A model generated the notes under the pieces. It searched no databases and was not told where the DNA came from. It saw only the letters and a program-made list of their open reading frames with translations. DNA of 64,000 nt, from contig CAMAQR010000016.1 of assembly GCA_945860375.1 (NCBI GenBank), forward strand, positions 7,867 to 71,866, given 5' to 3'. The position numbers were made by a program, and so were the translations under genes. Source of the stretch: Pseudorhodobacter antarcticus. Its GTDB lineage: Bacteria > Pseudomonadota > Alphaproteobacteria > Rhodobacterales > Rhodobacteraceae. Each line of letters begins with the position of its first letter. Positions within the stretch are counted from its first letter, which is position 1. This document shows, piece after piece, positions 56,585-64,000 of the stretch.

Positions 56585-57094
56585 ATGAGCGGTTTTCCAA
56601 CTTCATTCGGCAAAGACGATCTGTTGAAATGCGCGCGGGGCGAGTTGTTTGGCCCCGGCAACGCGCAATTGCCGATGCCGCCAATGCTGATGATGGACAG
56701 GATCACCGAAATCTCGAGCGATGGCGGTTTGCATGGCAAGGGCCATGTGGTGGCCGAATTTGATATCACGCCCGACCTGTGGTTCTTTGGCTGCCATTTT
56801 CCGGGCAATCCGATCATGCCGGGCTGCCTTGGTCTGGATGGGCTTTGGCAGTTGACCGGCTTCAACCTTGGCTGGCGCGGCTGGCAGGGGCGGGGCTATG
56901 CGCTGGGCGTTGGTGAGGTCAAGCTGACCGGCATGGTGCGCCCGGAACGCAAGATGCTGCGCTATTTCGTAGATTTCACCAAGGCCATCGAAACCCGCCG
57001 CCTGACCATGGGCGTGGCCGATGGCCGGGTTGAGGCGGATGGCGAAGTGATTTACCTCGTCAAGGATATGAAGGTCGCGCTGTCGGCGTCGTGA
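56585..57094 (+). CDS. fabA: 3-hydroxydecanoyl-ACP dehydratase/isomerase
   Basis: Bifunctional enzyme that introduces the cis double bond in anaerobic unsaturated fatty acid synthesis. The 169-residue hot-dog protein has the active-site segment [17 protein letters not shown] with the catalytic His and, later, the Asp of LGLD. It starts the fabA-fabB-fabI string, but a 136-codon gene lies between fabA and fabB. Confidence 0.97.
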   Translation: MSGFPTSFGKDDLLKCARGELFGPGNAQLPMPPMLMMDRITEISSDGGLHGKGHVVAEFDITPDLWFFGCHFPGNPIMPGCLGLDGLWQLTGFNLGWRGWQGRGYALGVGEVKLTGMVRPERKMLRYFVDFTKAIETRRLTMGVADGRVEADGEVIYLVKDMKVALSAS

Positions 57095-57501
57095 CTGTGT
57101 TGTGGGGCAATGCACGCAAATGGTGGGGGTGGATAACTCTGCGCCGTCATAGAAGTGAGCTACGGGCATTGCAGACCGCCCGTTTGATGCCACCATTGGC
57201 GATCTTTCCGATATTGCTGACAATCGGCGGGTGGTACTTCCTGCTGGTCGGTGTTCCTGGCCTGCCCCTGTTTCTTCTGCAACACGTGCTGTATGGTCTG
57301 GACCCAATCATCGGGAGTGTCGTTTTTGCGTTCAACTCTGTTCTAGCAATTGTAGCATTATGCTTTATCTTGCCTTGGTTCTTTCGCTGGTACTTCATAG
57401 CTGCAAGCCTAATGGCCGGCCGAAGCGGCATGGCTGACCGCAAAGAAGGCGAACTCATTTCTGCCATCCGCCACGCCGAAGCAACAACCGGCACCATCTG
57501 A
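57091..57501 (+). CDS. Membrane protein inserted between fabA and fabB, unknown
   Basis: A 136-residue protein with GTG start overlapping the fabA stop (GTGA), so translation is coupled. It has two or three hydrophobic helices ([14 protein letters not shown] preceded by [19 protein letters not shown], and [19 protein letters not shown]) and a cytoplasmic tail [14 protein letters not shown]. Base composition is clearly AT-richer than the neighbouring fab genes, which suggests later acquisition. No family is recognised. Confidence 0.7.
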   Translation: MTVLWGNARKWWGWITLRRHRSELRALQTARLMPPLAIFPILLTIGGWYFLLVGVPGLPLFLLQHVLYGLDPIIGSVVFAFNSVLAIVALCFILPWFFRWYFIAASLMAGRSGMADRKEGELISAIRHAEATTGTI

Positions 57502-57566
57502 CCCAACTTGCTTGCCCCCCAACCCTTGCTGGCCTAAACAGGGACCAACAGTTGAAGGAGGCTCCC

Positions 57567-58796
57567 ATGCGTCGCGTTGTCATCACCGGTCTTGGTATCA
57601 TTTCGTCCATTGGCAACAATGTGACCGAGGTTGAGGCGTCTTTGCGGGCGGGGAAATCCGGCATCGTGTTTGCGCCCGAATATGCCGAACATGGATTCCG
57701 CTCTCAGGTCCACGGCATGCCGCAGATCGTGCTGGAAGATCACATCGACAAACGCGATCTGCGCTTCATGGGACCCGGTGCCGCCTATAACTTTCTGGCG
57801 ATGAAGCAGGCGATTGCGGATGCCGGACTGACCGAGGCCGAAGTGTCGAATCCGCGTGCGGGTCTGATCATGGGGTCAGGCGGGCCGTCGACGAGCAACT
57901 TCTTTGAGGCGCACCGCTTGGTGATCGAAAAGGGCGCTCCTAAGAAGATGGGGCCGTTCATGGTGACGCGCTGCATGTCGTCCACCAATTCGGCCTGTCT
58001 GGCCACGCCGTTCAAGATCAAGGGCGTGAACTATTCGATCACTTCGGCCTGTTCCACCTCGGCGCATTGCATCGGCAATGGCACCGAGTTGATCCAGATG
58101 GGCAAGCAGGACATTGTCTTTGCCGGGGGCGGTGAAGAGTTGGACTGGACTTTGTCCTGCCTGTTCGACGCCATGGGCGCGATGTCGTCCAAATACAACG
58201 ACGCACCAACCACGGCCAGCCGCGCCTATGACGCGACCCGCGACGGCTTTGTCATTGCGGGCGGCGGCGGCGTGGTGGTGCTTGAGGAATTGAACCATGC
58301 GCTGGCGCGTGGGGCCAAGATTTACGCCGAAGTCACGGGATATGGGGCCACCTCGGACGGGTATGACATGGTCGCGCCGTCAGGTGAGGGTGGTGAACGG
58401 TCGATGCGTCTGGCGATCTCGACCCTGCCCGAGGGGCGGCATGTGGATTACATCAACTCGCATGGCACCTCCACCGTGGTGGGCGATGTGACCGAGATGG
58501 AGGCGATCCGCCGCGTCTTTGGCAAGGGATCGACACCGCCCGTTGCCTCGACCAAATCGCTGACCGGGCACAGCCTTGGCGCGACAGGGGTGCATGAGGC
58601 GATCTATAGCCTGTTGATGATGCAGGGCAATTTCATTGCCGCATCGGCCAACGTCACCACTTTGGACCCTGCATTGGACCCGGCGGAAATCGTCACCACC
58701 CTGCGCGAGAATGTGCAGCTGGATACGGTTCTGTCGAACTCCTTCGGCTTTGGCGGCACCAATGCCACCTTGGTGATGAGCAAATATCTGTCTTAA
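57567..58796 (+). CDS. fabB: Beta-ketoacyl-ACP synthase I
   Basis: Elongating condensing enzyme of unsaturated fatty acid synthesis. The 409-residue protein carries the Cys-His-His triad: Cys in [10 protein letters not shown], His in [11 protein letters not shown] and His in [11 protein letters not shown], plus [11 protein letters not shown] at the end. The ATG at 57567 has GGAGG seven bases upstream; an ATG at 57552 is less suitable. Confidence 0.96.
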   Translation: MRRVVITGLGIISSIGNNVTEVEASLRAGKSGIVFAPEYAEHGFRSQVHGMPQIVLEDHIDKRDLRFMGPGAAYNFLAMKQAIADAGLTEAEVSNPRAGLIMGSGGPSTSNFFEAHRLVIEKGAPKKMGPFMVTRCMSSTNSACLATPFKIKGVNYSITSACSTSAHCIGNGTELIQMGKQDIVFAGGGEELDWTLSCLFDAMGAMSSKYNDAPTTASRAYDATRDGFVIAGGGGVVVLEELNHALARGAKIYAEVTGYGATSDGYDMVAPSGEGGERSMRLAISTLPEGRHVDYINSHGTSTVVGDVTEMEAIRRVFGKGSTPPVASTKSLTGHSLGATGVHEAIYSLLMMQGNFIAASANVTTLDPALDPAEIVTTLRENVQLDTVLSNSFGFGGTNATLVMSKYLS

Positions 58797-58806
58797 GGAG
58801 CGCCAC

Positions 58807-59595
58807 ATGGCCGATCTGATGAAGGGCAAGCGCGGGCTTGTCATGGGTGTGGCCAATGAGCGGTCCATCGCATGGGGCATCGCGCGCGCCTTGGCCGCTG
58901 AGGGCGCGGAACTGGCGTTTTCCTATCAGGGCGACGCGTTTGGCAAGCGGCTGGCCCCCTTGGCCGCGACCGTGGGCAGCGATGTCATGGTTGATGTCGA
59001 TGTCACCAATGACGCCAGCCTTGACGCCTGCTTTGCCACGCTGAAAGACACCTGGGGCACGATGGATTTCCTGATCCACGCCATCGCGTTTTCCGACAAG
59101 ACCGAGTTGACGGGGCGGTTTACCGCCACCAGCCGCGAGAATTTCTCCAACACCATGGCGATTTCCTGCTTTTCCTTCATCGACGTCAGCCGCCGCGCGG
59201 CCGAGTTGATGCCGAACGGTGGCAGCCTGATCACCCTGACCTATGGCGGTTCCAACCGGGTGACGCCGAATTACAACGTCATGGGCGTGGCCAAGGCGGC
59301 GCTGGAATCCGCCACGCGCTATCTGGCCAATGACCTTGGCCCGCAGCAAATCCGCGTCAACGCCATCAGCCCCGGCCCGATGAAAACCTTGGCCGGTGCG
59401 GCCATCGGCGGCGCGCGGGCGACCTTTCGCCACACCGAAGCCAACGCCCCGATGCGCGCCAACGCAACGCTGGAGGCGATTGGCGGCACCGCCGTTTGGC
59501 TCTGTTCCGACTATGGCAACTGCACCAGCGGTGATGTTGTCCATGTCGATTGCGGTTATCACGTGCTGGGCATGCCGCAAGCCGACAATCTGTAA
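58807..59595 (+). CDS. fabI: Enoyl-ACP reductase (NADH)
   Basis: Final reduction of each fatty acid elongation cycle. The 262-residue short-chain dehydrogenase-like protein has VANERSIAWGIAR (cofactor-binding), HAIAFSDKTEL, and the FabI catalytic YNVMGVAKAAL (Y-x6-K). It starts ten bases after fabB. Confidence 0.96.
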   Translation: MADLMKGKRGLVMGVANERSIAWGIARALAAEGAELAFSYQGDAFGKRLAPLAATVGSDVMVDVDVTNDASLDACFATLKDTWGTMDFLIHAIAFSDKTELTGRFTATSRENFSNTMAISCFSFIDVSRRAAELMPNGGSLITLTYGGSNRVTPNYNVMGVAKAALESATRYLANDLGPQQIRVNAISPGPMKTLAGAAIGGARATFRHTEANAPMRANATLEAIGGTAVWLCSDYGNCTSGDVVHVDCGYHVLGMPQADNL

Positions 59596-59613
59596 CCTGT
59601 CAGGGGTGGCCTT

Positions 59614-60399
59614 GTGATCGAACTTCTCGCCGCCCTCGCCCTGCTGGCCGCTGCCCTTTACACCCTGCGCGGCGGCATGATCGGGCCGGGGCGGGGGTTG
59701 CGGGTGGTGGGGTTTGACACCAACGCCATCGGCTTGGGCGTTCTGGCCGTGGGCTTTGCGGTGTGGTTCTTCGGCTGGCAGTTTGGCGCGGCGCTGATCA
59801 TCACCGTGGTGCTGCATGAGTTCGGCCATGTGGTGGCATTTCGGATTTGCGGGCATAGCGATGCAAGGTTCCGGCTGATCCCGTTGTTGGGTGGCATGGC
59901 GATTTCCAACAAGCTGCCAGCCAGCCATGAGGATGATCTGTTCATCAGCCTGATGGGCCCAGCGATTTGTCTGGCCCCGATGGTTCTGGCCTTCGCGCTG
60001 TCCGATCTGGTGGTGGAACAGGCGTGGGGGCTGGCGAATTTTCTGTATATTCTGGGGCTTGTGATGGGCAGCCTGAATTTCTTCAACCTGCTGCCATTCT
60101 GGCCGCTGGATGGCGGCAAGATCACCCGCGTTTTGACCTTCACCTATTTTCCAAAAGCGACGCGCGTGGTGTCCATCGCGATGTCGGCCACGGCGGCGGC
60201 GCTTTGCGTGCTGTCGGGGTCGTTCATCCTGCTGATCTTCGTGTTGATGGGCTGGCAGGGGCTGATGCAGTCGGAACAACTGATCGCGAAACAGCGACCG
60301 ATGTCGAAAACCCGCGGGCTGTGGGGGACGGCGGCGTATCTGTCGACGCTGCTGGCTTTTGGTGTCGGCGGCCTGCCCCTGTTGTCCGGGATTCTTTAG
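59614..60399 (+). CDS. M50 family site-2 protease-like membrane protein
   Basis: A 261-residue polytopic membrane protein with GTG start. The intramembrane zinc protease motifs HEFGH (about residues 70-74) and NLLPFWPLDGGK are both present, so it may be active in regulated intramembrane proteolysis or protein quality control. No PDZ domain is seen, and the substrate is unknown. It ends 12 bp before a truncated tRNA. Confidence 0.85.
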   Translation: MIELLAALALLAAALYTLRGGMIGPGRGLRVVGFDTNAIGLGVLAVGFAVWFFGWQFGAALIITVVLHEFGHVVAFRICGHSDARFRLIPLLGGMAISNKLPASHEDDLFISLMGPAICLAPMVLAFALSDLVVEQAWGLANFLYILGLVMGSLNFFNLLPFWPLDGGKITRVLTFTYFPKATRVVSIAMSATAAALCVLSGSFILLIFVLMGWQGLMQSEQLIAKQRPMSKTRGLWGTAAYLSTLLAFGVGGLPLLSGIL

Positions 60400-60410
60400 G
60401 CGCGGCTGAC

Positions 60411-60470
60411 TGGAGCGGGCGGCGGGAATCGAACCCGCGTCTTTAGCTTGGAAGGCTAAGGTCTTACCAT
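60411..60470 (-). pseudogene. 3' fragment of tRNA-Gly(TCC), probable attachment site
   Basis: The minus strand reads the anticodon arm with loop CTTCCAA (anticodon TCC), a perfect T-arm GCGGG-TTCGATT-CCCGC and the acceptor strand CGCCCGC-T-CCA. The 5' acceptor strand and most of the D-arm are missing: 26 bases upstream of the anticodon stem there is no GCGGGCG. This is the remnant expected at one end of an element integrated into a tRNA gene. Confidence 0.8.
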
Positions 60471-60949
60471 CGCGGCCTTCTTCACCATTTCCGTTTCACT
60501 TCAATGGCTTGAGAGCCTTATCGCCGACAAGTCGGCTTAGCTACACATCGTGATCTCTCACCAAAATCTGTACCAGAACTGTCGATGTGTGAACAGATGT
60601 GTGATTGCTTTTTTCTGCTTTTCTCCACATCGGGGGTGTTGCTCTGACCATCATGGGCCGTAAACTGTCATCGTGTTGCTTTAGGAGACGCCTAGGTAAG
60701 AGAAAAAGAAACCCTGGGTGCAAATGGTTTCGTCGTCGCTTGCTTGTGAAGATGGATCAACATGCCCGAACCCCACTTCGAATGTCCCTCAGGATCGATC
60801 TTGCCATTCTGAACGCAGTCTACCACCCAGATCGCCAGTATCAGACCGTCACAGCGGCCTGAATGAATTGTTCAAGACGAACGCCGTAACTTCAAAACCG
60901 GACAGAGGGCACGCAATAACTGACCGGATGTCAAGAAACTGGCAGCGCC
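60471..60949. other. Gene-poor region next to the tRNA fragment
   Basis: No gene is recognised. Short frames exist on both strands, but none has a ribosome binding site or family similarity I can name. The base composition is lower in GC than the chromosome to the left. Confidence 0.4.
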
Positions 60950-61849
60950 TCACTGAGACGTCACTATGACGTCGAGAAAATTAACCTCGATATTTCCCAC
61001 GCAAGGTATGTTGGCAAGTGCACAGTAAGTACCAGCGGTCGGGTCTGCATAAAATGTCAGTTTTGCAGCGTCTGTTACCATAAAGCTTATATTGACATTT
61101 AAGTTTGCCAAATCGGCTACTGTTAAGTCTAGAGATGCGGGCATCAGTTGGCTAACCTGAATGTGTGATCCATTCACACTTGACGTTGCAAGCGTTGAAG
61201 GCACCGGCCCCCGTATCAACGAGTACGTGTTTGTCTTCCCAGATAGCGATACAGATGCGGTGTATGTTCCAGCCGCCCCGAAGTAGGGATAAGAGTATTG
61301 TGTTAGGGACGGCGCTGGATTTGCTCCGCAGGTAATACTATTATCGGAAGCCGCAGCAGTAAGAAACCCGTTGCTCTGCCCATTGGTCCAGCACGAAGTC
61401 CCACTGGTACCATCATAGCCGTATTGAGCAGTGTCAAACGTAAATGTTGTTCTAAATTGTACTGAGTTTTCAATGACTAACATAACATGAGTGTAAACTT
61501 TCTGCCCTAACTCCGCCAACGAAGCTCCGGACAAACTGCCAGTAAGCCCAGCCGATAAGTTCAAACGCGTCGGTGTTGTCGAGTTAAGTAAAAAGTCGCA
61601 ATTGCCGGTATTGGCAATCGATGGCGCTGAAGTGCACAATGCAAACTGATATACGTCAAGTGCGACAGTATCTGGCGTCAAGGTGCACTGATTTGACCCC
61701 GTGCTGTCATAAAGCGTCGTCAACGTGGTTGCAGATGTGCAACTAGGCGTGGCTGCTTGACCAACTCCCGCAAGAAATGAGTAGACGGTAATAGAAAAAA
61801 GCACGCAGGATGAAATATTGACCAATTTTTTGCGCAATAGCCGATCCAT
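60950..61849 (-). CDS. Exported protein coupled to an inverse-autotransporter barrel
   Basis: A 299-residue secreted protein with a signal peptide (about residues 1-32, ending VGQA) and a Ser/Thr/Gly-rich mature part containing about seven cysteines (PSCTSATTL, NCDFLLN, SCWTNG, TYCALANIPC). Predicted beta-rich segments dominate. No family is certain; it recalls pilin-like or spore-coat-U-type surface proteins only in character. ATG 61849 with AGGGTG six bases upstream is preferred over an ATG at 61873 that shares one base with the stop of the barrel gene. It may be a surface protein that works with that barrel. Confidence 0.65.
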   Translation of the reverse strand: MDRLLRKKLVNISSCVLFSITVYSFLAGVGQAATPSCTSATTLTTLYDSTGSNQCTLTPDTVALDVYQFALCTSAPSIANTGNCDFLLNSTTPTRLNLSAGLTGSLSGASLAELGQKVYTHVMLVIENSVQFRTTFTFDTAQYGYDGTSGTSCWTNGQSNGFLTAAASDNSITCGANPAPSLTQYSYPYFGAAGTYTASVSLSGKTNTYSLIRGPVPSTLATSSVNGSHIQVSQLMPASLDLTVADLANLNVNISFMVTDAAKLTFYADPTAGTYCALANIPCVGNIEVNFLDVIVTSQ

Positions 61850-61872
61850 ATTTTTCACCCTGATTGTTATCA

Positions 61873-62823
61873 TTAGAAAGTGCTAAAGGTCACAGAACCA
61901 GAAGCTGTCGCTGTTGTTGATTTCTTGATTCTATTCTCGCGCTGAACAGGCTTGTAAAGCACGTTGCGGATAGGCTCCAAGGCAAATCTCATGACACCAT
62001 CGCGCGGGCTCCTTACGTCAGGCTTTTGACCAAACGTATAGCTATAGGAGATAGACGCCGAAACATCAGCTGCTTGTCCCTGAACTTTGTTTTGCGCTAA
62101 GCGAAGCGTAAGGTTTGGCCTGATCTCTGCTGACACCCCAAATTCGTCACTGGAGGTACGGTAATCTGCCCCGTCATACCATTGCGACGAAAGAAAGTAG
62201 ATATCGGAGCCATAGAAGTAGGGAAGTTCGTATGTCAGTTTGATGTCCTGTCCATCCATTGCTTCCTCGTTAGCGCCCTCATAAATGCGCTCGCCTGTCA
62301 GACCTTTGTAATAGTTGGCCCTTAACTGAAAAAGCGATGTTAACACTTCGCCGCCTATGCTCGCTCTGCGATGGTTTGAGTCAAGCTCAAGGTCATAGAA
62401 GGCGTTCACTCCGAGGATAACCGTGTCACCATCATTTATGTGACGTGCGCCGAGGCCGATGTTAAACGTGGTGCGGCTGTCGTAGTTCACCATTGATGCC
62501 TGATTGAACACAAACCAGTTTTGGGTTTCCTGCAAGCCGTAGACCGCCATGCCATCTAAGTACATTTCGCCTTCATCTTGTCCAATCGACAGCGAAAGAT
62601 ATTTGAGGTGCTCCCCCAACAAACTGTCAGAGAAGGCGTGGATCTGGCTGTTTGCCGTACTGATCGCAATTCTTGTCAACTCATCTTGCGCCGCTTGGAC
62701 TGGCTCGTCGGAGGAAGCAATTCTCGACGCCAAGCTAAGCTTCTGATTAGAAAAATCAAACTGCTGTGCAGAAGCGGAAAATGTTGCATTGCACATTAAG
62801 AGAGCAAGAATTGATCGCTTCAT
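61873..62823 (-). CDS. Stand-alone inverse-autotransporter (intimin/invasin-type) beta-barrel protein
   Basis: A 316-residue outer-membrane protein with signal peptide (MKRSILALLMCNATFSASA). The segments GLGARHINDGDTVILGVNAFYD and RRASIGGEVLTSLFQLRANYY carry the inverse-autotransporter barrel signature, followed by further beta-strands (LTYELPYFYGSDIYF, LRLAQNKVQ). It ends soon after the barrel, without LysM or Ig-like passenger domains. An exported protein is encoded immediately downstream with a TAATG junction. The upstream in-frame extension to 63147 runs through IS debris and is rejected. Confidence 0.8.
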   Translation of the reverse strand: MKRSILALLMCNATFSASAQQFDFSNQKLSLASRIASSDEPVQAAQDELTRIAISTANSQIHAFSDSLLGEHLKYLSLSIGQDEGEMYLDGMAVYGLQETQNWFVFNQASMVNYDSRTTFNIGLGARHINDGDTVILGVNAFYDLELDSNHRRASIGGEVLTSLFQLRANYYKGLTGERIYEGANEEAMDGQDIKLTYELPYFYGSDIYFLSSQWYDGADYRTSSDEFGVSAEIRPNLTLRLAQNKVQGQAADVSASISYSYTFGQKPDVRSPRDGVMRFALEPIRNVLYKPVQRENRIKKSTTATASGSVTFSTF

Positions 62824-62917
62824 TAGGTGTTCTATCCCTGCCACATCATGAAGCATCGTGCGCTTCAATAGGCTTAAGGTCAATCGATCTTTATTGGTAA
62901 CCGTCGGGCCTTTGGGG

Positions 62918-63016
62918 CTAAGGGCCTTTTTGTACAATTCCTGCGGCGACCCATGCGTCAAACTGTGCCAAAACGGCCTCTGCAAAGGCGGAATCGTTGA
63001 TATGGGCGTCGGTAAT
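62918..63016 (-). pseudogene. Truncated 3' coding fragment
   Basis: Thirty-two codons (ITDAHINDSAFAEAVLAQ ... VQKGP) end in TAG and stop exactly where the IS3-type end begins. The segment looks like the C-terminus of a larger protein cut by an insertion; the family is not recognised. Confidence 0.35.
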
Positions 63017-63120
63017 CCCCCCTGAAAGTAAGGGGCTGCATAAGTAGAATTTTCTCGGCAAGATGCATGAGGAGATTCTGAATGAAGACAAGCAGATACA
63101 CAGAGCCGCAGATCCTCGCC
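63017..63120 (+). mobile_element. IS3-family end with first codons of orfA
   Basis: A CCCCCCTGAAAGTAAGGGG terminus, a leader and an ATG (63082) encoding MKTSRYTEPQILA, the start typical of IS3-family OrfA proteins. After 13 codons the sequence loses similarity, so only the left end remains. Confidence 0.6.
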
Positions 63121-63525
63121 CGGACGGAAGTGACGCGATTGCAGCACCTACGCGATGCGGAAACTGAAACGTTTGATCTCGCCATTTGTCTGGGGGTAAT
63201 TTTGGTGGATCAGGTTTCGCTTTGTCTCAAGAGCCGAACTGTGTGCGTTACCCATCCGCGACTGACATCTTAACACAGCCCAGCGTTATGGTTATTATCT
63301 AATCTACATATAGCGTTAGTGGAATTTTTATACGCAATATATTGATGCTTCCGTACGATCTCCCTGTGTAACAGAAGAAGGGAACCGATGGCTTGGCCCT
63401 ATCCTTGGTTGTTTGTGTAGGTGATCAGATCAGGGGTAAGCGGCGGCCCCAACCCATTGGATTGATGTGTTCCTGACGCGTTGCGAGCCTGCGAGAAGGT
63501 CTGCGCGAGCAGATGGAGGTTGGGC

Positions 63526-63987
63526 ATGGCGGATGGTGGCGACGGATTTATGGGGCGGTGCGAGGTTGTCGAGCCGCGGCGGCGGGGCAAGCGGCGGTGG
63601 CCAGCTGAGGTCAAGGCGCGGATCGTCGCCGAAAGCCTTCAGCCGGGTGCGCGGGTCTGCGATGTGGCGGCGCGCTATGACATCCTGCCCCATCATCTGT
63701 CAGATTGGCGTCGCCATGCCCGGCAGGGTCGGCTGGCTCTGCCGGGTGACCTGATGGACGCGCTGAACACATCCCCAAACTCGGCGGTGACGGAACCCGC
63801 ATTTGTGCCGCTGTCGATTTTGCCCGAGTCTCTGGATCAGCCCGTGCCTTCGACCGCCGTTGCCGCACAGGGTAGCTTCGGGGTGATGACGGTCGAGGTC
63901 GGACCCGATCTGCGCGTGCGCATTCCCGGTGATGTTGCGGTGGAACGTGCAGCGGCGCTGGTGCGTGCATTGCGTGGCGCGACATGA
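63526..63987 (+). CDS. tnpA: IS66 family accessory protein TnpA
   Basis: A 153-residue protein with the IS66 OrfA helix-turn-helix region: [19 protein letters not shown] and [20 protein letters not shown] at about residues 25-65. It is needed with TnpB and TnpC for transposition. The ATG at 63526 is chosen after TTGGGC; the frame upstream to 63481 lies closer to the IS end. Its stop overlaps the tnpB start (ATGA). Confidence 0.9.
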   Translation: MADGGDGFMGRCEVVEPRRRGKRRWPAEVKARIVAESLQPGARVCDVAARYDILPHHLSDWRRHARQGRLALPGDLMDALNTSPNSAVTEPAFVPLSILPESLDQPVPSTAVAAQGSFGVMTVEVGPDLRVRIPGDVAVERAAALVRALRGAT

Positions 63988-64000
63988 TTGTCGCGGGTCA
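63984..64000 (+). CDS. tnpB: IS66 family accessory protein TnpB, N-terminal fragment
   Basis: Begins MIVAG, the usual TnpB start, overlapping the tnpA stop; the rest is outside the window. Confidence 0.7.

Larger units (their letters stand above)
60411..63435. mobile_element. AT-richer accessory segment bounded by the tRNA-Gly fragment
   Basis: The composition drops sharply after 60470, housekeeping genes stop, and IS remnants appear. With the tRNA 3' fragment at the left edge, orientation places the element to the right; the intact tRNA-Gly should lie beyond the window. No integrase is seen within the window. Confidence 0.6.
62824..63435. other. Region of insertion-sequence debris
   Basis: Contains the barrel-gene promoter region, a truncated C-terminal coding fragment (62918-63016), an IS3-type fragment (63017-63120) and unassigned AT-rich sequence up to the IS66 end. 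Confidence 0.5.
63436..64000 (+). mobile_element. IS66 family insertion sequence, left part
   Basis: Begins with GTAAGCGGCGGCCCC, an IS66-type inverted-repeat end, preceded by GATCAGGG, which would be the 8-bp target duplication. It contains tnpA and the first codons of tnpB and runs past the window end. Confidence 0.8.

Noticed and set aside
60411..60486. Complete tRNA-Gly gene
   Set aside because: The 26 bases preceding the anticodon stem cannot pair with the acceptor 3' strand CGCCCGC, and the D-arm is not formed.
60541..60969. Short frames between the tRNA fragment and the exported-protein gene
   Set aside because: Frames on both strands overlap each other, lack ribosome binding sites and show no recognisable domain.
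61873..63147. Extension of the barrel gene to a start at 63147
   Set aside because: The extra 108 residues run through IS3 debris and lack conservation; the ATG at 62823 starts a proper signal peptide.
63082..63273. 63-codon frame starting with an IS3 OrfA-like sequence
   Set aside because: Only the first 13 codons resemble OrfA; the rest is unrelated sequence joined by rearrangement, so it is not annotated as a gene.

Overview
The window is chromosomal DNA of a high-GC alphaproteobacterium, almost certainly a member of the Rhodobacteraceae. The support is the gene order: lpd / sucB / sucA / sucD / sucC, mdh, mcl2, mch, sdhCD-A-B, ecm and ccr are packed together as in Rhodobacter-type genomes. 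Irr, the SAM/SAH riboswitch and a class II-type AroA agree. Genus and species cannot be decided from the sequence.

Left part (1-35 kb): a central-carbon supercluster. The minus-strand suc operon (sucC, a secreted protein, sucD, a 56-residue membrane protein, sucA, sucB, a glycosyltransferase, a MAPEG protein, lpd) encodes succinyl-CoA synthetase and 2-oxoglutarate dehydrogenase. Malate dehydrogenase, (3S)-malyl-CoA thioesterase (mcl2), mesaconyl-CoA hydratase (mch) and succinate dehydrogenase follow. Ethylmalonyl-CoA mutase (ecm) and crotonyl-CoA carboxylase/reductase (ccr) lie further on. Together these join the TCA cycle to the ethylmalonyl-CoA pathway of acetyl-CoA assimilation. The suc and sdh promoters carry the same pair of TGTGATCACA palindromes at identical 21-bp spacing. 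The mcl2 and ecm promoters share an identical 18-mer, and ccr has a RamB-like site. A LuxR-type regulator and a divergent protein with only the autoinducer-binding domain follow sdhB.

Middle part (35-50 kb): housekeeping genes. These include a RecD-like helicase, an AsnC-type domain, trpF, lapA, ihfB, rpsA, cmk (with a chloramphenicol-acetyltransferase-like gene between cmk and rpsA), aroA, a frameshifted fasciclin gene, a GFA protein, miaB, and an OmpA-like protein next to a lipoprotein that share a cysteine-bounded module.

Right part (49.6-60.4 kb): phoH-ybeY-corC-lnt, metK behind a SAM/SAH riboswitch, trmB, irr, fabA / membrane protein / fabB / fabI and an M50 protease.

From 60.4 kb the character changes. 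A 3' fragment of tRNA-Gly(TCC) marks a probable integration junction. Beyond it is an AT-richer accessory segment with a stand-alone inverse-autotransporter beta-barrel gene coupled to a gene for an exported protein, then IS3-type debris and the left end of an IS66 element that runs off the window. Two families of dispersed intergenic repeats occur through the chromosomal part.
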